Shown here piece by piece: positions 11,773 to 24,400 of a stretch of DNA of 64,000 bases. Location: the NCBI GenBank assembly GCA_949130485.1, contig OX422183.1, forward strand, positions 3,484,136-3,548,135, given 5' to 3'. The stretch comes from Agelas oroides. Taxonomy: Eukaryota > Porifera > Demospongiae > Agelasida > Agelasidae. The position numbers and the translations under genes were made by a program. Each line of letters opens with the position of its first letter. Position 1 is the first letter of the stretch. The notes below the pieces were generated by a model. The model was not told the DNA's origin, ran no database searches, and saw nothing but the letters and a program-made list of their open reading frames with translations.

Positions 11773-13965
11773 TTAAAAGATTTGTATGCGATTGTTGCTT
11801 AAGTCACTAATATAAACAAGTCCATCTCTGTCCACTGCTATTCCACAAGGTCTATTGAACTGTCCTGGTCCTTCTCCCTTTGTGCCAAATGATCTCAGGA
11901 ACTGACCTTCACAGGTAAACATGGAAACACGATAGTTGAACAACTCAGTCACATACACTATATCATCAGAGTCAATGCTAACACTGGAGGGGCAGTTCAG
12001 TTCTCCATCACCACTGCCCTTCTTCCCAAACTTTCTCAGAAATGTTCCCTCTGCTGTGAACACTTTGATACAATGGTCATCACTGTCAGCCACATACACA
12101 TTCCCAGTACTGTCTAATGTTACATCACAGGGGTACATGAACTGTCCATCTCCCTTACCATAGCTGTCAAAACTACTGGAAAATGTTAAGTCTGCATTCA
12201 ATATATGGATTCGGTTATTTCCTCTGTCACAAATGTACACCATTCTGTTTCTGTAATTGATAGCAACACCAAATGGAGATGAAAATTCCTGACGCTTGTT
12301 TCCTCTTTGGCCTGCTGCAGCAACAAACGTACCTTCAGGTGTCAATTTCTGAATGCGATGGTTGTCTTCATCAGCAACCAGTATGTTACAATCACCATCA
12401 ACAGCAATGCCATGGGGCCTACTAAATTGTCCCTTAGCAGACCCCCTGCTCCCAAATGTTCTGATCTTCTCTCCATTTGAACTGAACATGGAGATGCAGT
12501 GTCCACTACTCTCAGCCACTATGATCTCTGCCCTCCAGTTGACTGCCACACCCAACGGTCCATTCAGACCATCAACGGTTTTGATGGGGATGCTACAATT
12601 CTTTACTACAATCACAGCAAAAGGACTTCCTCTGATGGGCACTCCCTCAACTTTCACATGTAACTGATACCTTCCTCTGTGGGTAGGCTGGTAGCTGATT
12701 GTGTACTTGTTCTTCTTCTTCTGTACTGCAACTTTGACAGTCGGACCACCTGCATCTTGTACTAGTTCACAACTGATGTTGACAACCGGTTGTTCATATT
12801 CCTTGCCGTCTGCATCTATAGCATGCAGGGTTGTGGTAGCCTGTTCTCCAACTGTTGCTACCTCCAGACCCTTGCCTATTGCATAGCACCTCTCTGGGGA
12901 GACTGGGTGAGAGTAGACCTTGCCAAACTGCTGGCATGTTTGGGTGAGCTCTGGAGTGCTAGCTGAAAACCTGATGTCTGCTCGTTCTTGTGGTACTAAA
13001 TCTTCTGCTTTGAACTCAGCTGTGATTTTCACTGCTAGAATTTCTCCTTCTCTTCCAGTTCGTAGGCTCTCCTTCACAAAGTCGAGGCAGCTACTCAGCT
13101 GGGTTTGGACCACCTCAATTTGATCTCTCTGGGCAGCTAGGGTTTTGAGCTTCTTCTGAGTGATTTGGTCTAGGTGGCCAATGAGCTCTGTTTTCCTTAC
13201 CTCCAGTGCTTCCTGCAGCTGTTGGATGGTTCTGTGAGTGTTCACTACAAGGGTTTCTCGCTGATCAGTGATTTGCTGGCATTGTGTGTCTAACTGTTGC
13301 AGTGATTTTGTTACTGTGTCTAGCTGCTGTTCAACTGGTTGCAGACCTCTAACAAGCACATCTTTGTGCTTCTGGAAGGCATCAGAAACTAGGTCGTATT
13401 GGTGGTCCCGGTGAATGCGAACAGTGCAATTGTGACATACCAACTCTTCGCAAGTTTCACAGTAGAGATCAAGCTCTTTGGTGGGATGTTTGGAGCAGAA
13501 CATTACCGTTTTCTTTGGAGGAACGAGTTGAGTCACATCCCCCTCCAGTTGGTCAAGGGTGATAACCTCGTGTGACGAGAATTCTTCCCACTCTTGGTGG
13601 GTTTCAGTGCATCTTGTGCAAATGAACTGCCAACAGTTGCGACAGAAGCTGGTTGCGACACGCTTTTCGCATTTCTCACACTGGGTTTTCTGTGGCTCTT
13701 TGACTTTCTCTAGGGTGTCATGAACCTCAGTTTGGAGACTTGAAACACTTGTCGGAGGGAGAATGGTAGATCGACGGCAGCTGGGACACAGAAGCGATAG
13801 CCCCTGGCGATCACGTACTACAAGTCGCTCCAGACACTGTTTGCAAAACACATGGAAGCACTGCAGCAGTTTTGGTTCAGTGTAGGAGTCGAGGCAGATA
13901 CCACAGGTGAGCTGGTCTTCCAGCTTCCTGAGAGCTTGTTCAGTAACAGTGGGAGGTGTGGCCAT
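11773..13965 (-). CDS. TRIM-NHL copy C, intact but with small in-frame deletions
   Basis: Complete single-exon gene of 730 residues with the same architecture as copy B: RING (C21 to C63 all kept), two B-boxes, coiled coil, filamin domain and six NHL blades. Relative to B it lacks a few residues between RING and B-box 1 (after TSVSSLQTE) and about eleven before the filamin domain (after EILAVK); both deletions keep the frame. The propeller is the most diverged part relative to B. In-frame length changes with no stop codon suggest that it is still under coding constraint. Same strand as its neighbours and about 0.9 kb downstream of the copy B start. Confidence 0.95.
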   Translation of the reverse strand: MATPPTVTEQALRKLEDQLTCGICLDSYTEPKLLQCFHVFCKQCLERLVVRDRQGLSLLCPSCRRSTILPPTSVSSLQTEVHDTLEKVKEPQKTQCEKCEKRVATSFCRNCWQFICTRCTETHQEWEEFSSHEVITLDQLEGDVTQLVPPKKTVMFCSKHPTKELDLYCETCEELVCHNCTVRIHRDHQYDLVSDAFQKHKDVLVRGLQPVEQQLDTVTKSLQQLDTQCQQITDQRETLVVNTHRTIQQLQEALEVRKTELIGHLDQITQKKLKTLAAQRDQIEVVQTQLSSCLDFVKESLRTGREGEILAVKITAEFKAEDLVPQERADIRFSASTPELTQTCQQFGKVYSHPVSPERCYAIGKGLEVATVGEQATTTLHAIDADGKEYEQPVVNISCELVQDAGGPTVKVAVQKKKNKYTISYQPTHRGRYQLHVKVEGVPIRGSPFAVIVVKNCSIPIKTVDGLNGPLGVAVNWRAEIIVAESSGHCISMFSSNGEKIRTFGSRGSAKGQFSRPHGIAVDGDCNILVADEDNHRIQKLTPEGTFVAAAGQRGNKRQEFSSPFGVAINYRNRMVYICDRGNNRIHILNADLTFSSSFDSYGKGDGQFMYPCDVTLDSTGNVYVADSDDHCIKVFTAEGTFLRKFGKKGSGDGELNCPSSVSIDSDDIVYVTELFNYRVSMFTCEGQFLRSFGTKGEGPGQFNRPCGIAVDRDGLVYISDLSNNRIQIF

Positions 13966-14569
13966 TGTAGCCGTATCAAGGATAGGAAACTATAAAGCTG
14001 AACTGCAGGTACACACCAGTTGCCAGTGAGCTACAAACTCAAACTCACTCTTCTTGACACAAAATTTTAAAAGCTGACAGCAAGTTGATGCGAAGCAACT
14101 TCAATCGCAAATCTGATAAAGACCTCATCAGTCATTCATTGGTGTGTGTAGCATACCTTACCATATATGGTGATGAGGCCAGCCAGCGGTAAAATAACTA
14201 GCACTTAGCAGCAGCCTATCAGTGCATAGGTGAATATAGTTATGTAGATGTACTTATTCCCAGACTAAAGCAAGGGTCTGGAATGAAACTCATTTTTGGT
14301 GTTTGAGGCAGGAAAGTGAAAATTTAAGCCAACAGTCACTGGCAGTTGCTAGAAATCAATCCAATTGCCTGGAATTGAACTGTGAATTGAATACAAACAG
14401 TGAATATCACAAACCTTTTCAGCTTCAGTGCATGCAATCTTCAAACTTGTTCACATAGCTATATCCATCCTTCATACATGTTGAATACAAACAGTGAATA
14501 TCACACATGCTCAGCAGCTGTGGGTATAAAGACAACTTGATCGACATGTGTGATAATCATATTATGTGA

Positions 14570-15065
14570 TTGTCATGTTCCTCACTCCACTTACCATGCT
14601 GTCCTTCATCTCTCTCCCCCACTCTTCCTCACTCCAACCACCATGCTATCCTAGATGGCAAGCAAAGTGCTTCCATCTCTTCCTTCAGGAACCCCCCCCC
14701 CCCTCCCTAACCACCACAATGTCCTATACTACTCCAATCTTATCTAAAGTATTCCCCTTTCCCCTCTCCTCCTTCTTCTGCTCACCTCCTCCACACTACA
14801 TACTACATGTATCGTCACCCCATCTCCTCCCTCTCCTTCCACCCCTTCTTCCCTGTTTTTGTCCAGAACATGTCAGTACTGAATTGCTTCACCCCCTCTC
14901 CCTCCCTCCTCCCACTAATCCTTCCTTTCTCCTCACCTCCCTCCACTTACCATACTGCCCCACAATACTCCATGGCTTTGTCTAGAACATCTACTGAACC
15001 ACATTCACTCCCCCTCCCCCCCTCCTCCTATGTACCAATCCGTCCTCCAACTCCTCATAGCAAGC
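14570..15065. repeat. Pyrimidine-rich low-complexity tract
   Basis: Strongly C/T-biased on the plus strand with several C-runs. The open frames here are proline/serine-rich artefacts of composition. The remainder of 14300-16680 shows no gene, domain or repeat that I can name, apart from a TACACCCCAAG-type motif near 15993 shared with the 36-43 kb units. Confidence 0.7.
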
Positions 15066-16682
15066 CTTAGGCAGGAAGTGGTCCTGCAGTTTCTGTAGTA
15101 GACTACAGGTCTGGAGTTTGATGGGAACCGAAACCTGTAGTCATGCGATGATCAGAAAGGGTGCTCCCCTGAAGACCAGTATTTTTGAGAATAGTCCAAT
15201 AATACTAGTAATTAACTCATTTAGGCATAATTACCCAACTGATTTAGCCACAAATGCCCTACTCCACTTAGCCGTAACTGCCCAATACATTTAGCTGCAA
15301 ATGCAATTTAGCTACAGGGACTTAATCTGTCAGTGTGTGTAGAAAAAATAGGAACAATTAGACACACACAATTTTCCCAACAACTACAACACCTCTAGAC
15401 AAGCCCCATATCAGTGACTTAGCTGCGAGGGGACCTTGCATTGGTAGCTTCACTGTGAGTGAGCCTCACATTGATTGTTAGTTGACCTCACACCCATAAC
15501 TCAACTGTGAGTGATCCTTAGTAACACTTGAGGGTTCATGAAACTTGTTTTAAAGAAGTTTTAGCTAAACGGGTTTTGATAAAGCCTTATGAAAAGCACA
15601 AAAACATCTATTTGTCCCAGGTTGACACAAGTATGGCAGCCTTCACACTCTCCACCAAATGCAAGAGAGAAGCCGGGCCTCCATACACAGCCAGCTTGAA
15701 ATTCAATGTGCCAAAGTTGCTATAGTGATGCAACTCGTATTTTGCCCAAACGTGTAGTTACCTAGAAACCAGATAATTTCTTAGGTGACGGTGACAAGAC
15801 AGAATTATGGGGGACATATTGCCTTTGCACTCAGGCTCAGGCACACTATCCTGTATAATCCTTGAATTCATGCTATAAGTATTACATAATGCTTCTTTGG
15901 ATTTCTCAGTGAAATACCTGGGATGCCTCAGTAAAACAGGTATGTCAGTAAAACACTTTGGATGCCTCAGTTACGCTTACATTGGTCATTACACCCCAAG
16001 GTGCAACATAATGGACATACTTTGGTGCATTGTCACATAACTTTGGAAAGTGGGCATACTTGTAGACGATAGTGCTGGATTACTCATCAACTGCCTCCCG
16101 ATACTTCCTAGCTCTGTACAGGTCATCTCCCTTCTTCTTCAAACTGTTGTACTACTAGAGTATACAGACATGCACAAGGATTTACAGTGACTTCAGGTAC
16201 GAATTTTAGCAGGTTGTACAAATTGCTAACATTTGTACGTACACATCACTATAGAGGATCAAATCTGTCAAAACACGAAACTTAATGTTCATAATACAGT
16301 GGCTCTAAGGCAGATACGTACCATCACCACCATTCTGCATGTCCACTACAGGAAGGTGTCCGCTTCCAGTACATTTAGATGTGGCAATGTGGCCATTAAG
16401 CTCAACATGGTCATGATCCAGAGATTTGTCTTGTTGTACTTTGATGAGAAAGGTTAACCAGAGGCTAGTATTGTGCTAATAAAATATCCACTTGTCACTA
16501 AATTGATCAGTGCTCAGGTGAACAGTCTTGCAGAAGAGGTTGATAAGTGTCCACCTAAGGGAGGTTATTGTTTGCATACAGTTTAAGTGTTCATTATATG
16601 CAGTAGCAGGTTGTCTACTATTCAGAGGTTGCTTAAGTATTGAAGTAGTACAGTAGATCTCCCCTGCTGAGAGGTGTCCATT

Positions 16683-16810
16683 AAACTCCACAAGTAGCAG
16701 TGAAGATTGTCCTGGCGAATGCATGCAAAGTGATCCCACTACTGAAACAGAAGTGTTCTGTTTTTAGCCCAAGAGATTGGCACTTTGGAATTTGGACTAA
16801 CGTAAACCCT
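16683..16810. repeat. Single 69-bp monomer and border 3' of TRIM pseudogene D
   Basis: One diverged unit (GATTGTCCTGGCGAATGCAT onward) followed by the CCCAAGAGATTGGCA border and GGACTAACGTAAACCC. The order is the same as at the ends of the large array, but with a single copy. Confidence 0.75.
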
Positions 16811-17119
16811 ACAAATGTGGAGTGAGTTTGAGCAAATGGCTAGAATTTCACACTCTGTCAAATTTGGATGAACGAATGTTATTGCTACCAAGTGTCATTC
16901 CCAGGCTGGTTTGTCACTTGCATCACAAACTGCAAACAGGGAAAAAATTTTCAGGAAAATATGGCACAAGTACAAAATTTACCAAGTTTTAACATTCACT
17001 GCTGCTAGTGAAACCTAGCTGCTGTATAGTACTGTCACAATGGATATTTAGGCCAAAGCTCTAAACAATAATACAACACATCAACATCATACACAATCCT
17101 ACCACAGATGACAATAATC

Positions 17120-19351
17120 CTAAAAGATTTGTATACGATTGTCGCGAGTGTCATGCTAATATAAAAAAGTCCATCTCTGTCCACTGCTATTCCACAAGGT
17201 TCGTAAAATTGTCCTGGTCCTTTTCCCTTTGTGCCAAATGATCTCAGGAACTGACCTTCACTGGTGAACATGGAAACACAATGGTTGCAGTACTCAGTCA
17301 CGTACACTACATCATCAGAGTCTATGCTAACACTGGAGGGGAAGCAAAGTTCTCCACCACCACTGCCCATCTTCCCAAACTTTCTCAGGAACTTTCCCTC
17401 CGCTGTGAACACTTGGATGCAGCCTCCAGTGTCTGCCACATATACATTCCCAGTACTGTCAAATGCTACATCCCAGGATGAGTTCAACTGTCCATCACCA
17501 CTACCATAGCTGCCAAAACTACTGGAGAAAGTCAAGTCTGATACTGAATTCGGTAATTTTCCTTGTCACTAATGTACACCTTTCTGTTTCTGTGATTGAG
17601 AGCAGCTCCGAATGGAGATGAGAATTTGAGATGTTTTTTCCCTTCTTGACCTACTGCTGTAAGGAACTTTCCATCCCCTGCGATGATTACCTGCATCCAC
17701 AACCAGTATGCTACCATCACCATCAAAAGCAACATCACAAGGGTGATTGAATTGTCCCTGAGCAGAACCCTTACTCCCAAATGTTCTGATCTTCTCTCCA
17801 CTTGGACTGAAGATGGAGATGCAGTGCATGTCCACTATTTTCTGCCATTATGATCTCTCTTCTCTGGTTGACTGCCAAACTCCAGGGATACTTGATCCCC
17901 CCCCAACAGTTCTGATAGGAGTACCAAGTTTTTGAATGGGGAGCCTTGCAACTACAGCAAATGGACTTCCTCTGATGGACATTCCCTCAACTTTCACGTG
18001 TAACTGGTGCCTTCCTCTGTGGGTAGGCTGGTAGCTGATTGTATATCCTTCTTCTGTATTGCAGCTTTGACAGTCGGACCACCTGCGTCTGACACTAGTT
18101 CACAGCTGGTGTTGACAAGTGGCTGTTCACATTCCTTGCCATCTGCATCTATGGCATGTAGGGTTGCAGTAGCCCGTTCTCCAACTGTTGCTACCCCCAG
18201 ACCCTTACCTGTTGCATAGCACCTCTCTGGGGAGACTAGACAGGTGTAGACTTTGCCAAACTGCTGGCATGTTTGGGTGAGCTCTGGAGTGCTAGCTGAG
18301 AACATGATGTCTGCTCGTTCTTGTGGCACTAAAACCTCTGCTTTGAACTCGGCTGTGATTTCTTCCACTTGTTTCACTACTGGCTTCTTCATGCATGGCT
18401 AGGATTTCTCCCTCACTTCAAGTTCGAAGGCTTTCTTTCACAAAATTGAGGCAGCTGCTCAGCTGGGTTTGAACCAGTTTAATTTGATCTCTCTGAGCAG
18501 CTAGGGTTTTGAGCTTCTGCTGAGTGATTTCATCAAGCTCGCCAATGAGCTCTGTTTTCCTTACCTCCAGTGCTTCCTGTAGCTGTCGGATGGTTTTGTG
18601 GATGTCCCCTACAAGAGCTTCTCGCTGGTCTGTGATTTGCTGGCACTGTGTGTCTAACTGTTGCAGTGATTTTGTTACTGTGTCTAGCTGCCTTTCAACT
18701 GGTTGCAGACTTGTAACATGTACATCTTTGTGCTTCTGGAAGGCATCGGTAACTAGGTCGTACTGATGGTCTCGGTGAACACGAACAGTGCAATCACGAC
18801 ATACCAGCTCTTCGCATGTTTCACAGTAGAGATCTAGTTCTTTGGTGGGGTGTTTGGAGCAAAACATTATCCTTTTCTTTGGAGGAACAAGTTGAGTCAC
18901 ATCTCCTTTATTCCAGTTGGCCGAGGATGATAACCTCGTGTGATGAGAGTCACTCTTGGTGGGTTTCGGTACATCTTGCACAAATCAACTTCCCACAGTT
19001 GCAGCAGAAATTGATTGCAACACACTTTCTGCACTTCTCACACTGGGTTTTCTGTGGCTCTTTGACTTTCTCTAGGGTGTCACGAACCTCAAAGAGATTG
19101 TTGAGGTAAAAGGCGGTTTGGAGACCTGAAACGCTAGTTGGAGGGAGGAGGGTGGATCGACGGCAGCTGGGGCAGTGAAGGGACAACCCCTGGCAATCTT
19201 GAACTACAAGTTGCTCCAGACACTGTTTGCAGAACACATGGAAACATTGCAACAGTTTGGGTTCAGTGTAGGAGTCAAGACAGATATCGCAGGTGAGCTG
19301 GTCTTCCAGCTTCCTGAGAGCTTCCATAGTAACAGTGGGGGGTGTGGCCAT
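17120..19351 (-). pseudogene. TRIM-NHL copy D, disabled
   Basis: Recognisable from the start ATG (19351) through RING, B-box, coiled coil, filamin and NHL, but broken many times. There is a deletion and frame shift between the B-boxes near 18920-18960, and a TGA in place of the conserved Gly codon in the SLRTGSEGE stretch (near 18418). A 4-bp insertion lies near 18393 and a deletion near 18045 in the KKEKNKYTI stretch. Further shifts follow a C-run near 17898, near 17690, near 17545, and in the last blade near 17145. The last complete stretch (17535-17155) still reads as NHL blades. A protein from this copy would stop early. The 5' flank seen in the other copies is mostly lost here. Confidence 0.93.
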
Positions 19352-19485
19352 TGTGGCTGAGGTGAGGATAGGACACTAGAACACAGAGCATAGTAAAATA
19401 GGACCTGGACATATATAACACAGTCATGTGCTTCAGTCAACAGCTAGCTATACAAGGCTGTACCATACAAGTTTACACTAACTAC

Positions 19486-19632
19486 ATAGGCGTAGGAACC
19501 GGGGGGGGGGGGGGGCACCGGGGGCATGTGCCCCCCCAAGTTTTCATAATTGTTATATAAATTGCTCACTACCCTATGCATACTTTCAAACTGTGCCCCC
19601 CCAATCAAAAAGTCTTTCCTACGCCACTGAAC
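19486..19632. mobile_element. Short TIR element (GGCGTAGGAA type)
   Basis: Ends GGCGTAGGAACC and TTCCTACGCCACTGA form an inverted pair around a G-run and C-rich interior. A longer relative lies at 30975-31515. Non-coding. Confidence 0.7.
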
Positions 19633-19851
19633 TAGCAACACACATTAATGGCCAGGTAGATACAGGAACAGCAACAAATGTGAATGCTCACCTGAGTATG
19701 AAGCTGAACTTATACAACTTACAGTCTGAAAACAACATGTTCACACTGTGTTCGTTTTGGTCACTATGTCAATTCCAAGTGATAGTCTCCCCAATCCTTT
19801 TGTCTACATGACTGATCGATCTCACAAGCAATCTCTCGAGGTGCCTAATAG

Positions 19852-19857
19852 ACTTTA
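19852..19857 (-). terminator. Candidate polyadenylation signal AATAAA of the receptor gene
   Basis: AATAAA on the minus strand about 1.15 kb past the stop codon (21009). Homology to the paralogous locus starts close to this point, which fits the end of a 3' UTR. Position alone does not prove use. Confidence 0.4.
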
Positions 19858-21008
19858 TTGTACATCATGCCATTGAGATGAAGTGCTTAAGCAACTTATA
19901 CAAAACAGAAGCAAATCAAACATTTGAATGATGAGTTGAAAAGACAGCTAGGATGTTTGAAGTTCGCACTGTACCAAACACAGACATAACCTAGCTACTT
20001 ACCTGCTCTGAACCATGTCAGCATTGTGGACAGTGTTGCCGTAGCCACCTTGTAACCTTGGTGGGGAAAAAAGCACCTCGATGTCAGAAGAAAACCGATG
20101 TTTGTCCTCTACTGTCTTTCACATTTGTATACATAGCTACATGCAACTTATTCTTTGATGTCATCATGGATTATCCATAATCATTAAAATTCCACATACT
20201 TTTCACCTACTTAGCTACTGCAATACAAACTGCGTGCAACTGTATAAGACAGTAAATTAGCTTCAAGCCTACTCTACCAGAATAATGTCTTACCATTGTC
20301 TTTGAACACCCTGCAGCCATTTAACATCATAGCCAAGCATTCACACTTTGAAGTCACAATCATGTGTTATTTTGTTTTTAGTGAAGGCATCAAAAGAGAA
20401 TGGTTTCTACATGTAGAATGAGAGCCGTAGTGGAGAGGACGATTTTGACACATGCAGATAGCCGTAGTGGAGAGGATGATTTTGATACAGAAGGAAAGCT
20501 TGCATGGACACATCATGAATGAACTAAACATAATTTTGTAGTAGCTAGTAGCTATGGGAAAGAGATAAAGTAGCTATGAACTTATACTGCAATATAGTAG
20601 TGTGGTCAAGTGGCTTACGATCGAAATGTCATATCTTGTCAATCAAGATAATAATCCATTTCTCCTTAGACAGGGGTGGAGATATAGGGGCTTAGGCCCT
20701 CCCACTTTTCAGATTGGGGGGGCTCAGCCCCCCCAATTTTTCTACTAGTTGTACAGAGAAATACAATATTATCTCGTTTCCACACCCCCACAGCTTAACA
20801 TTTAGAGCATGGGCCCCCCCACTTCTTGGTAGCTGTCTCCACCTCTGTTAGAGATAGGGCTAGCTACATCTCAAGCCAATGTTCAGTATTATTACCATAT
20901 AAAATCAAGTGAAATCTCAGTCTCTAAAACTCCTATGTAACAATTCATTTACAGCTAACAGTTCTGTTACCTTCCTATCAAGCCTACAAAGCAAGCCTTA
21001 AGCTGTCC

Positions 21009-21496
21009 CTAATATTGCTGATGGTATGCATTCTCAGGAGGGTACACTTCTTGAGGTGGGTATGGGTAAGCAGCCTCAGGAGGGGGAGGGTACACTTCTT
21101 GAGGTGGGTATGGGTAAGCAGCCTCAGGAGGGGGAGGGTACACTTCTTGAGGTGGGTATGGGTAAGCAGCCTCAGGAGGGGGAGGGTACACTTCCTGAGG
21201 TGGGTATGGGTAAGCAGGCTGGGGTGGGTAGGTAGACATCTCATAGGCAGGTGGTGGAGCCTTCTTGACATCAGTCCCGGCAGCTGGGTAGGCATCCTGC
21301 TGGGCACTCTGCTGCTGGGAGCTTGTTGTGACAACAGTGGTGGTGGGAGAAACAGGTTGTGTGGTAGTTGTAACCGTAGTTTGTCGACGTCTAGACACTA
21401 CACAACAGCCAATGACAATGCAGGTGATGATGGGGATGATCACAAAGAGGACCAGTGATGCAAGCGATGCTCCGACGGCAGTCCCAACAGAATTGC
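21009..21496 (-). CDS. Receptor exon 12: membrane span and PY-rich cytoplasmic tail
   Basis: Acceptor CTCTCCAG precedes 21496. The exon codes a hydrophobic span of about 25 residues (from [15 protein letters not shown] to IVIGCCVV), a basic stop-transfer SRRR, a Thr-rich stretch, a PPAY motif within [10 protein letters not shown], then three and a half copies of a 16-residue repeat ([16 protein letters not shown]), ending AYHQQY and a stop at 21009. PPxY motifs bind WW domains such as those of Nedd4-type ligases, so the tail may be ubiquitinated or sorted; this is inference. The 48-bp DNA repeat is nearly identical between copies, which points to recent expansion. The plus-strand frame over the same bases is only its shadow. 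Confidence 0.9.
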
Positions 21497-24400
21497 CTGG
21501 AGAGGGTATAAAGAATAGTTAGGGAGTTTCAAGTTTGTTGCATTACTATGTGCTGAAGGTGTAAATATAATACACTACCCTCATTCCCAGGCCCTCGCCC
21601 AGCTTCCCACCGCTTGCAGTATGGTTAACCTGGGAATGAGGCTATTGAGAATTAGTGCATATAGCTAGATAGTACTGATGTACTTACAACAGGCACTTCA
21701 GATTTGAAGCGAACTTTGCGCAAGTTGTTCATATCAAGACTGAACTGAACTGTGGTGTGGGGCATTGTGTGGCTCCAGTTTCTGTCATATGAAGTATCAG
21801 TTAGTAGCTATCTTGTTTTTGCCTATGATGAAAGGCTTTCAGTGCAGGGAAAAGCAGGATTTGCAGGATTTTGTCTTACTGTTGGTATGTGCACTTAGTC
21901 TAGGGCTTTCCAGTTGATTCATGCTTTTTCATCTAGTGCAGGGTGTTTTAATTTAAAATTTTTTCTGCCATCTGCAAACAATTTCATAGGAGCCTCAACA
22001 AAAATAAAGTTAAGGCTATTAAACTTGGTCCCCCTCACCGATTTTGTGATTATTGGCAGGCGGCCATGGTAGTGCTTGTTGATATTCTATTTACCATGTA
22101 CTTATTTAACTGCCCTGCCTGAGTATGTGTCTTCAACGCAACTCATAGTGTTCATATGTGTGTGCTCGCATCAAGTTTCTGCACATTGCCATACAAACTA
22201 CAAGATGGCTGAGGTACCAGAAACTATAAACACTGGACCTACTAGGGACCAAAGGACTGGGAACCTGAGGACCCAGACTATTGCAATGGTGGCTGTAGAT
22301 ATTGTGACAGAAATGCAACCAATCTATCACAGCTGTGTCACCACTATGCATTGTTATACACGCAAAAGATGCAGATGGTGCTTTTGAGACATCACGATAG
22401 TTTTCTTTAATCATAGGCAAGGCTACTAGATACGTACAGAGGTCCTGAGGTCAAAGGTCACATCCAACTAATCAGAGACCTCTAATCTCGCTTTGTAAAT
22501 GTGCAAGCTGGTGTGGTTTTCTTAGCAGTAAAGGTCTGATGATCAAGTATCTTCCTAGTATGTTGAGTGTAGATGGGAATAAGCTTGATATAGCTAAACT
22601 ACTAGAGCTATGCATTTTACCTGATGCAGGTGGAATGCTGGTACCAGAGTTGCTACTGGTAGTACTGCAGTAAATAGCCACATCCTCAGAATGGACACAG
22701 TTGTGTGATCCATATGAATTTCTTGAGCAGGAGGTCAGCCTCGATTCTGTACCTCTACACCTGACATTGTCTAGCCAGATTCTCCCACTTCCTGTCCCAA
22801 ACCTGCAGAATGATATAGTTATTTGCTCAACAGATGTGATACCAATGCCCAGCTAGTCTAATGAGAATCATTATTGCAAGAGTGATTTAATTGGTGTACT
22901 GGTTACCTTCACATTTTACCGTAGATCTGGAAATTTTTGTGTTGTAAAATTTTTGTGTTTATTATTTCGTCCAAAAATATTTTTGTGGTCTAGGATACCT
23001 ATGAATATTTTTTAACAGTATTAAATTGATTCTATGTTCCCAGGCGTAGTGATCTGGAGCAAGACAAGACACGTGGAGTAGGAACAGCTTGCGTTCGTGG
23101 TTACCACGCAGCTGTTGGTGAACTACTCACGTGCAAAAGAGAACCGGGGAACGTTGTTGGCACGTACTGTGGCAGTAAAGATGAATGATTTAATTGGAAA
23201 CTGAGAAATATCACAGGTCACCTGCGGGTATCAAAGTGAAGAGGCCGTCTCGTGCAAAATAACTAGCTATACTATAGCTAGCTGTGCTGTGAAACCGTGT
23301 GTACAAGATCTGCTGATTGTAATGATTATCCGTTGTACAATATATTTCGTGTTTTTCTATTTCTGTGGTGTACGCAAACCACTAAATACTTTCACGACAA
23401 AAATTTCCAGATCTACGGTACCTGTTACACCGCTTGCTTGCTCTGTGTATGTATCTAGCCACCAGTTCATGTTCAAGTTGCCATGCAAAAATAGCATTGG
23501 TAGGTATTTTTATAGGTATTGGTATGTAATTGTCGCCAAATCCTCCTTGCATTCGACACACAGACTATCTAGCTACAACTATAAAGCAGCAAGTGCACAT
23601 GGTAGGAGTCAGCATAAATCCCACAAGCTGTCCAACTTGAAGTTACTATCCTGTGGTCAGATGATCAAAACTCTCAATTGGATGATGGGTTGAATTTCCA
23701 AATGGTACAACTGACAGATGCCATCTCTTCACTGGTTGACTGAGTACATGTATGTTCGACTCAACATGGTTGATTTAAAAACTGGATGAATTTCTGAGAA
23801 ACAAAATTCAAGCAAAACACTATACAGTCTAGCCTTGTACCCAGGCCATTTTTGAGGAGCGGCCTGGGTACGAGGCTGTATACAGTCTAGATCCTGACTC
23901 ATGGTGCAGCAAGAGTTACATAGAGAGCACAAGAAGTACATGGGTACAATCGAAAGAATTAAACCACTATACAACTTCTTCACAGATGTCCTGAAAATTC
24001 CATTGTATTATTGTGAAATAACTCCCAACACAGATGTTCTAATTTGTGGTGGTAAGATATGACGTCAGGTTGATTTATTACCCTCCACTATACCAACTGA
24101 CGTATACCAACCGACGTATACCAACTGATGTATACCAACTGACGTATACCAACTGACGTATACCAACTGACGTATACCAACTGACTATACCAACTGACGT
24201 ATACCAACTAATGTATACCAAATTGTAAAACTGCTCTCTAGCTCTTTACTTGTCAGCAACCAGGGTAACCTAACCACTTTGTGGTCAAAACAACTCATCT
24301 GTGATAGCAGCTACACTGAACACTCCAAGGTGTAGCAAGTGAATACTGCATTTATCTCCTCAATAACAAAAGTTTGAATTTGGTCAACTTATCTGTTTTT

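Larger units (their letters stand above)
19840..22190. repeat. Segmental duplication partner of 62180-64000
   Basis: The 3' region, last exon and start of the last intron of the receptor gene match 62180-64000 in order and orientation, with indels. Differences include an insertion at 20660-20850 (TIR element with ends GGGGTGGAGATA and TGTCTCCACCTC), a small TIR hairpin at 21575-21645, and extra tail repeats in the exon. Confidence 0.85.

Noticed and set aside
21015..21458. 147-residue plus-strand frame with repeats
   Set aside because: Antisense shadow of the receptor tail repeats.
24092..24220. Cluster of near-CRE motifs as an enhancer
   Set aside because: A simple 14-bp tandem repeat explains them; no unit is an exact CRE.
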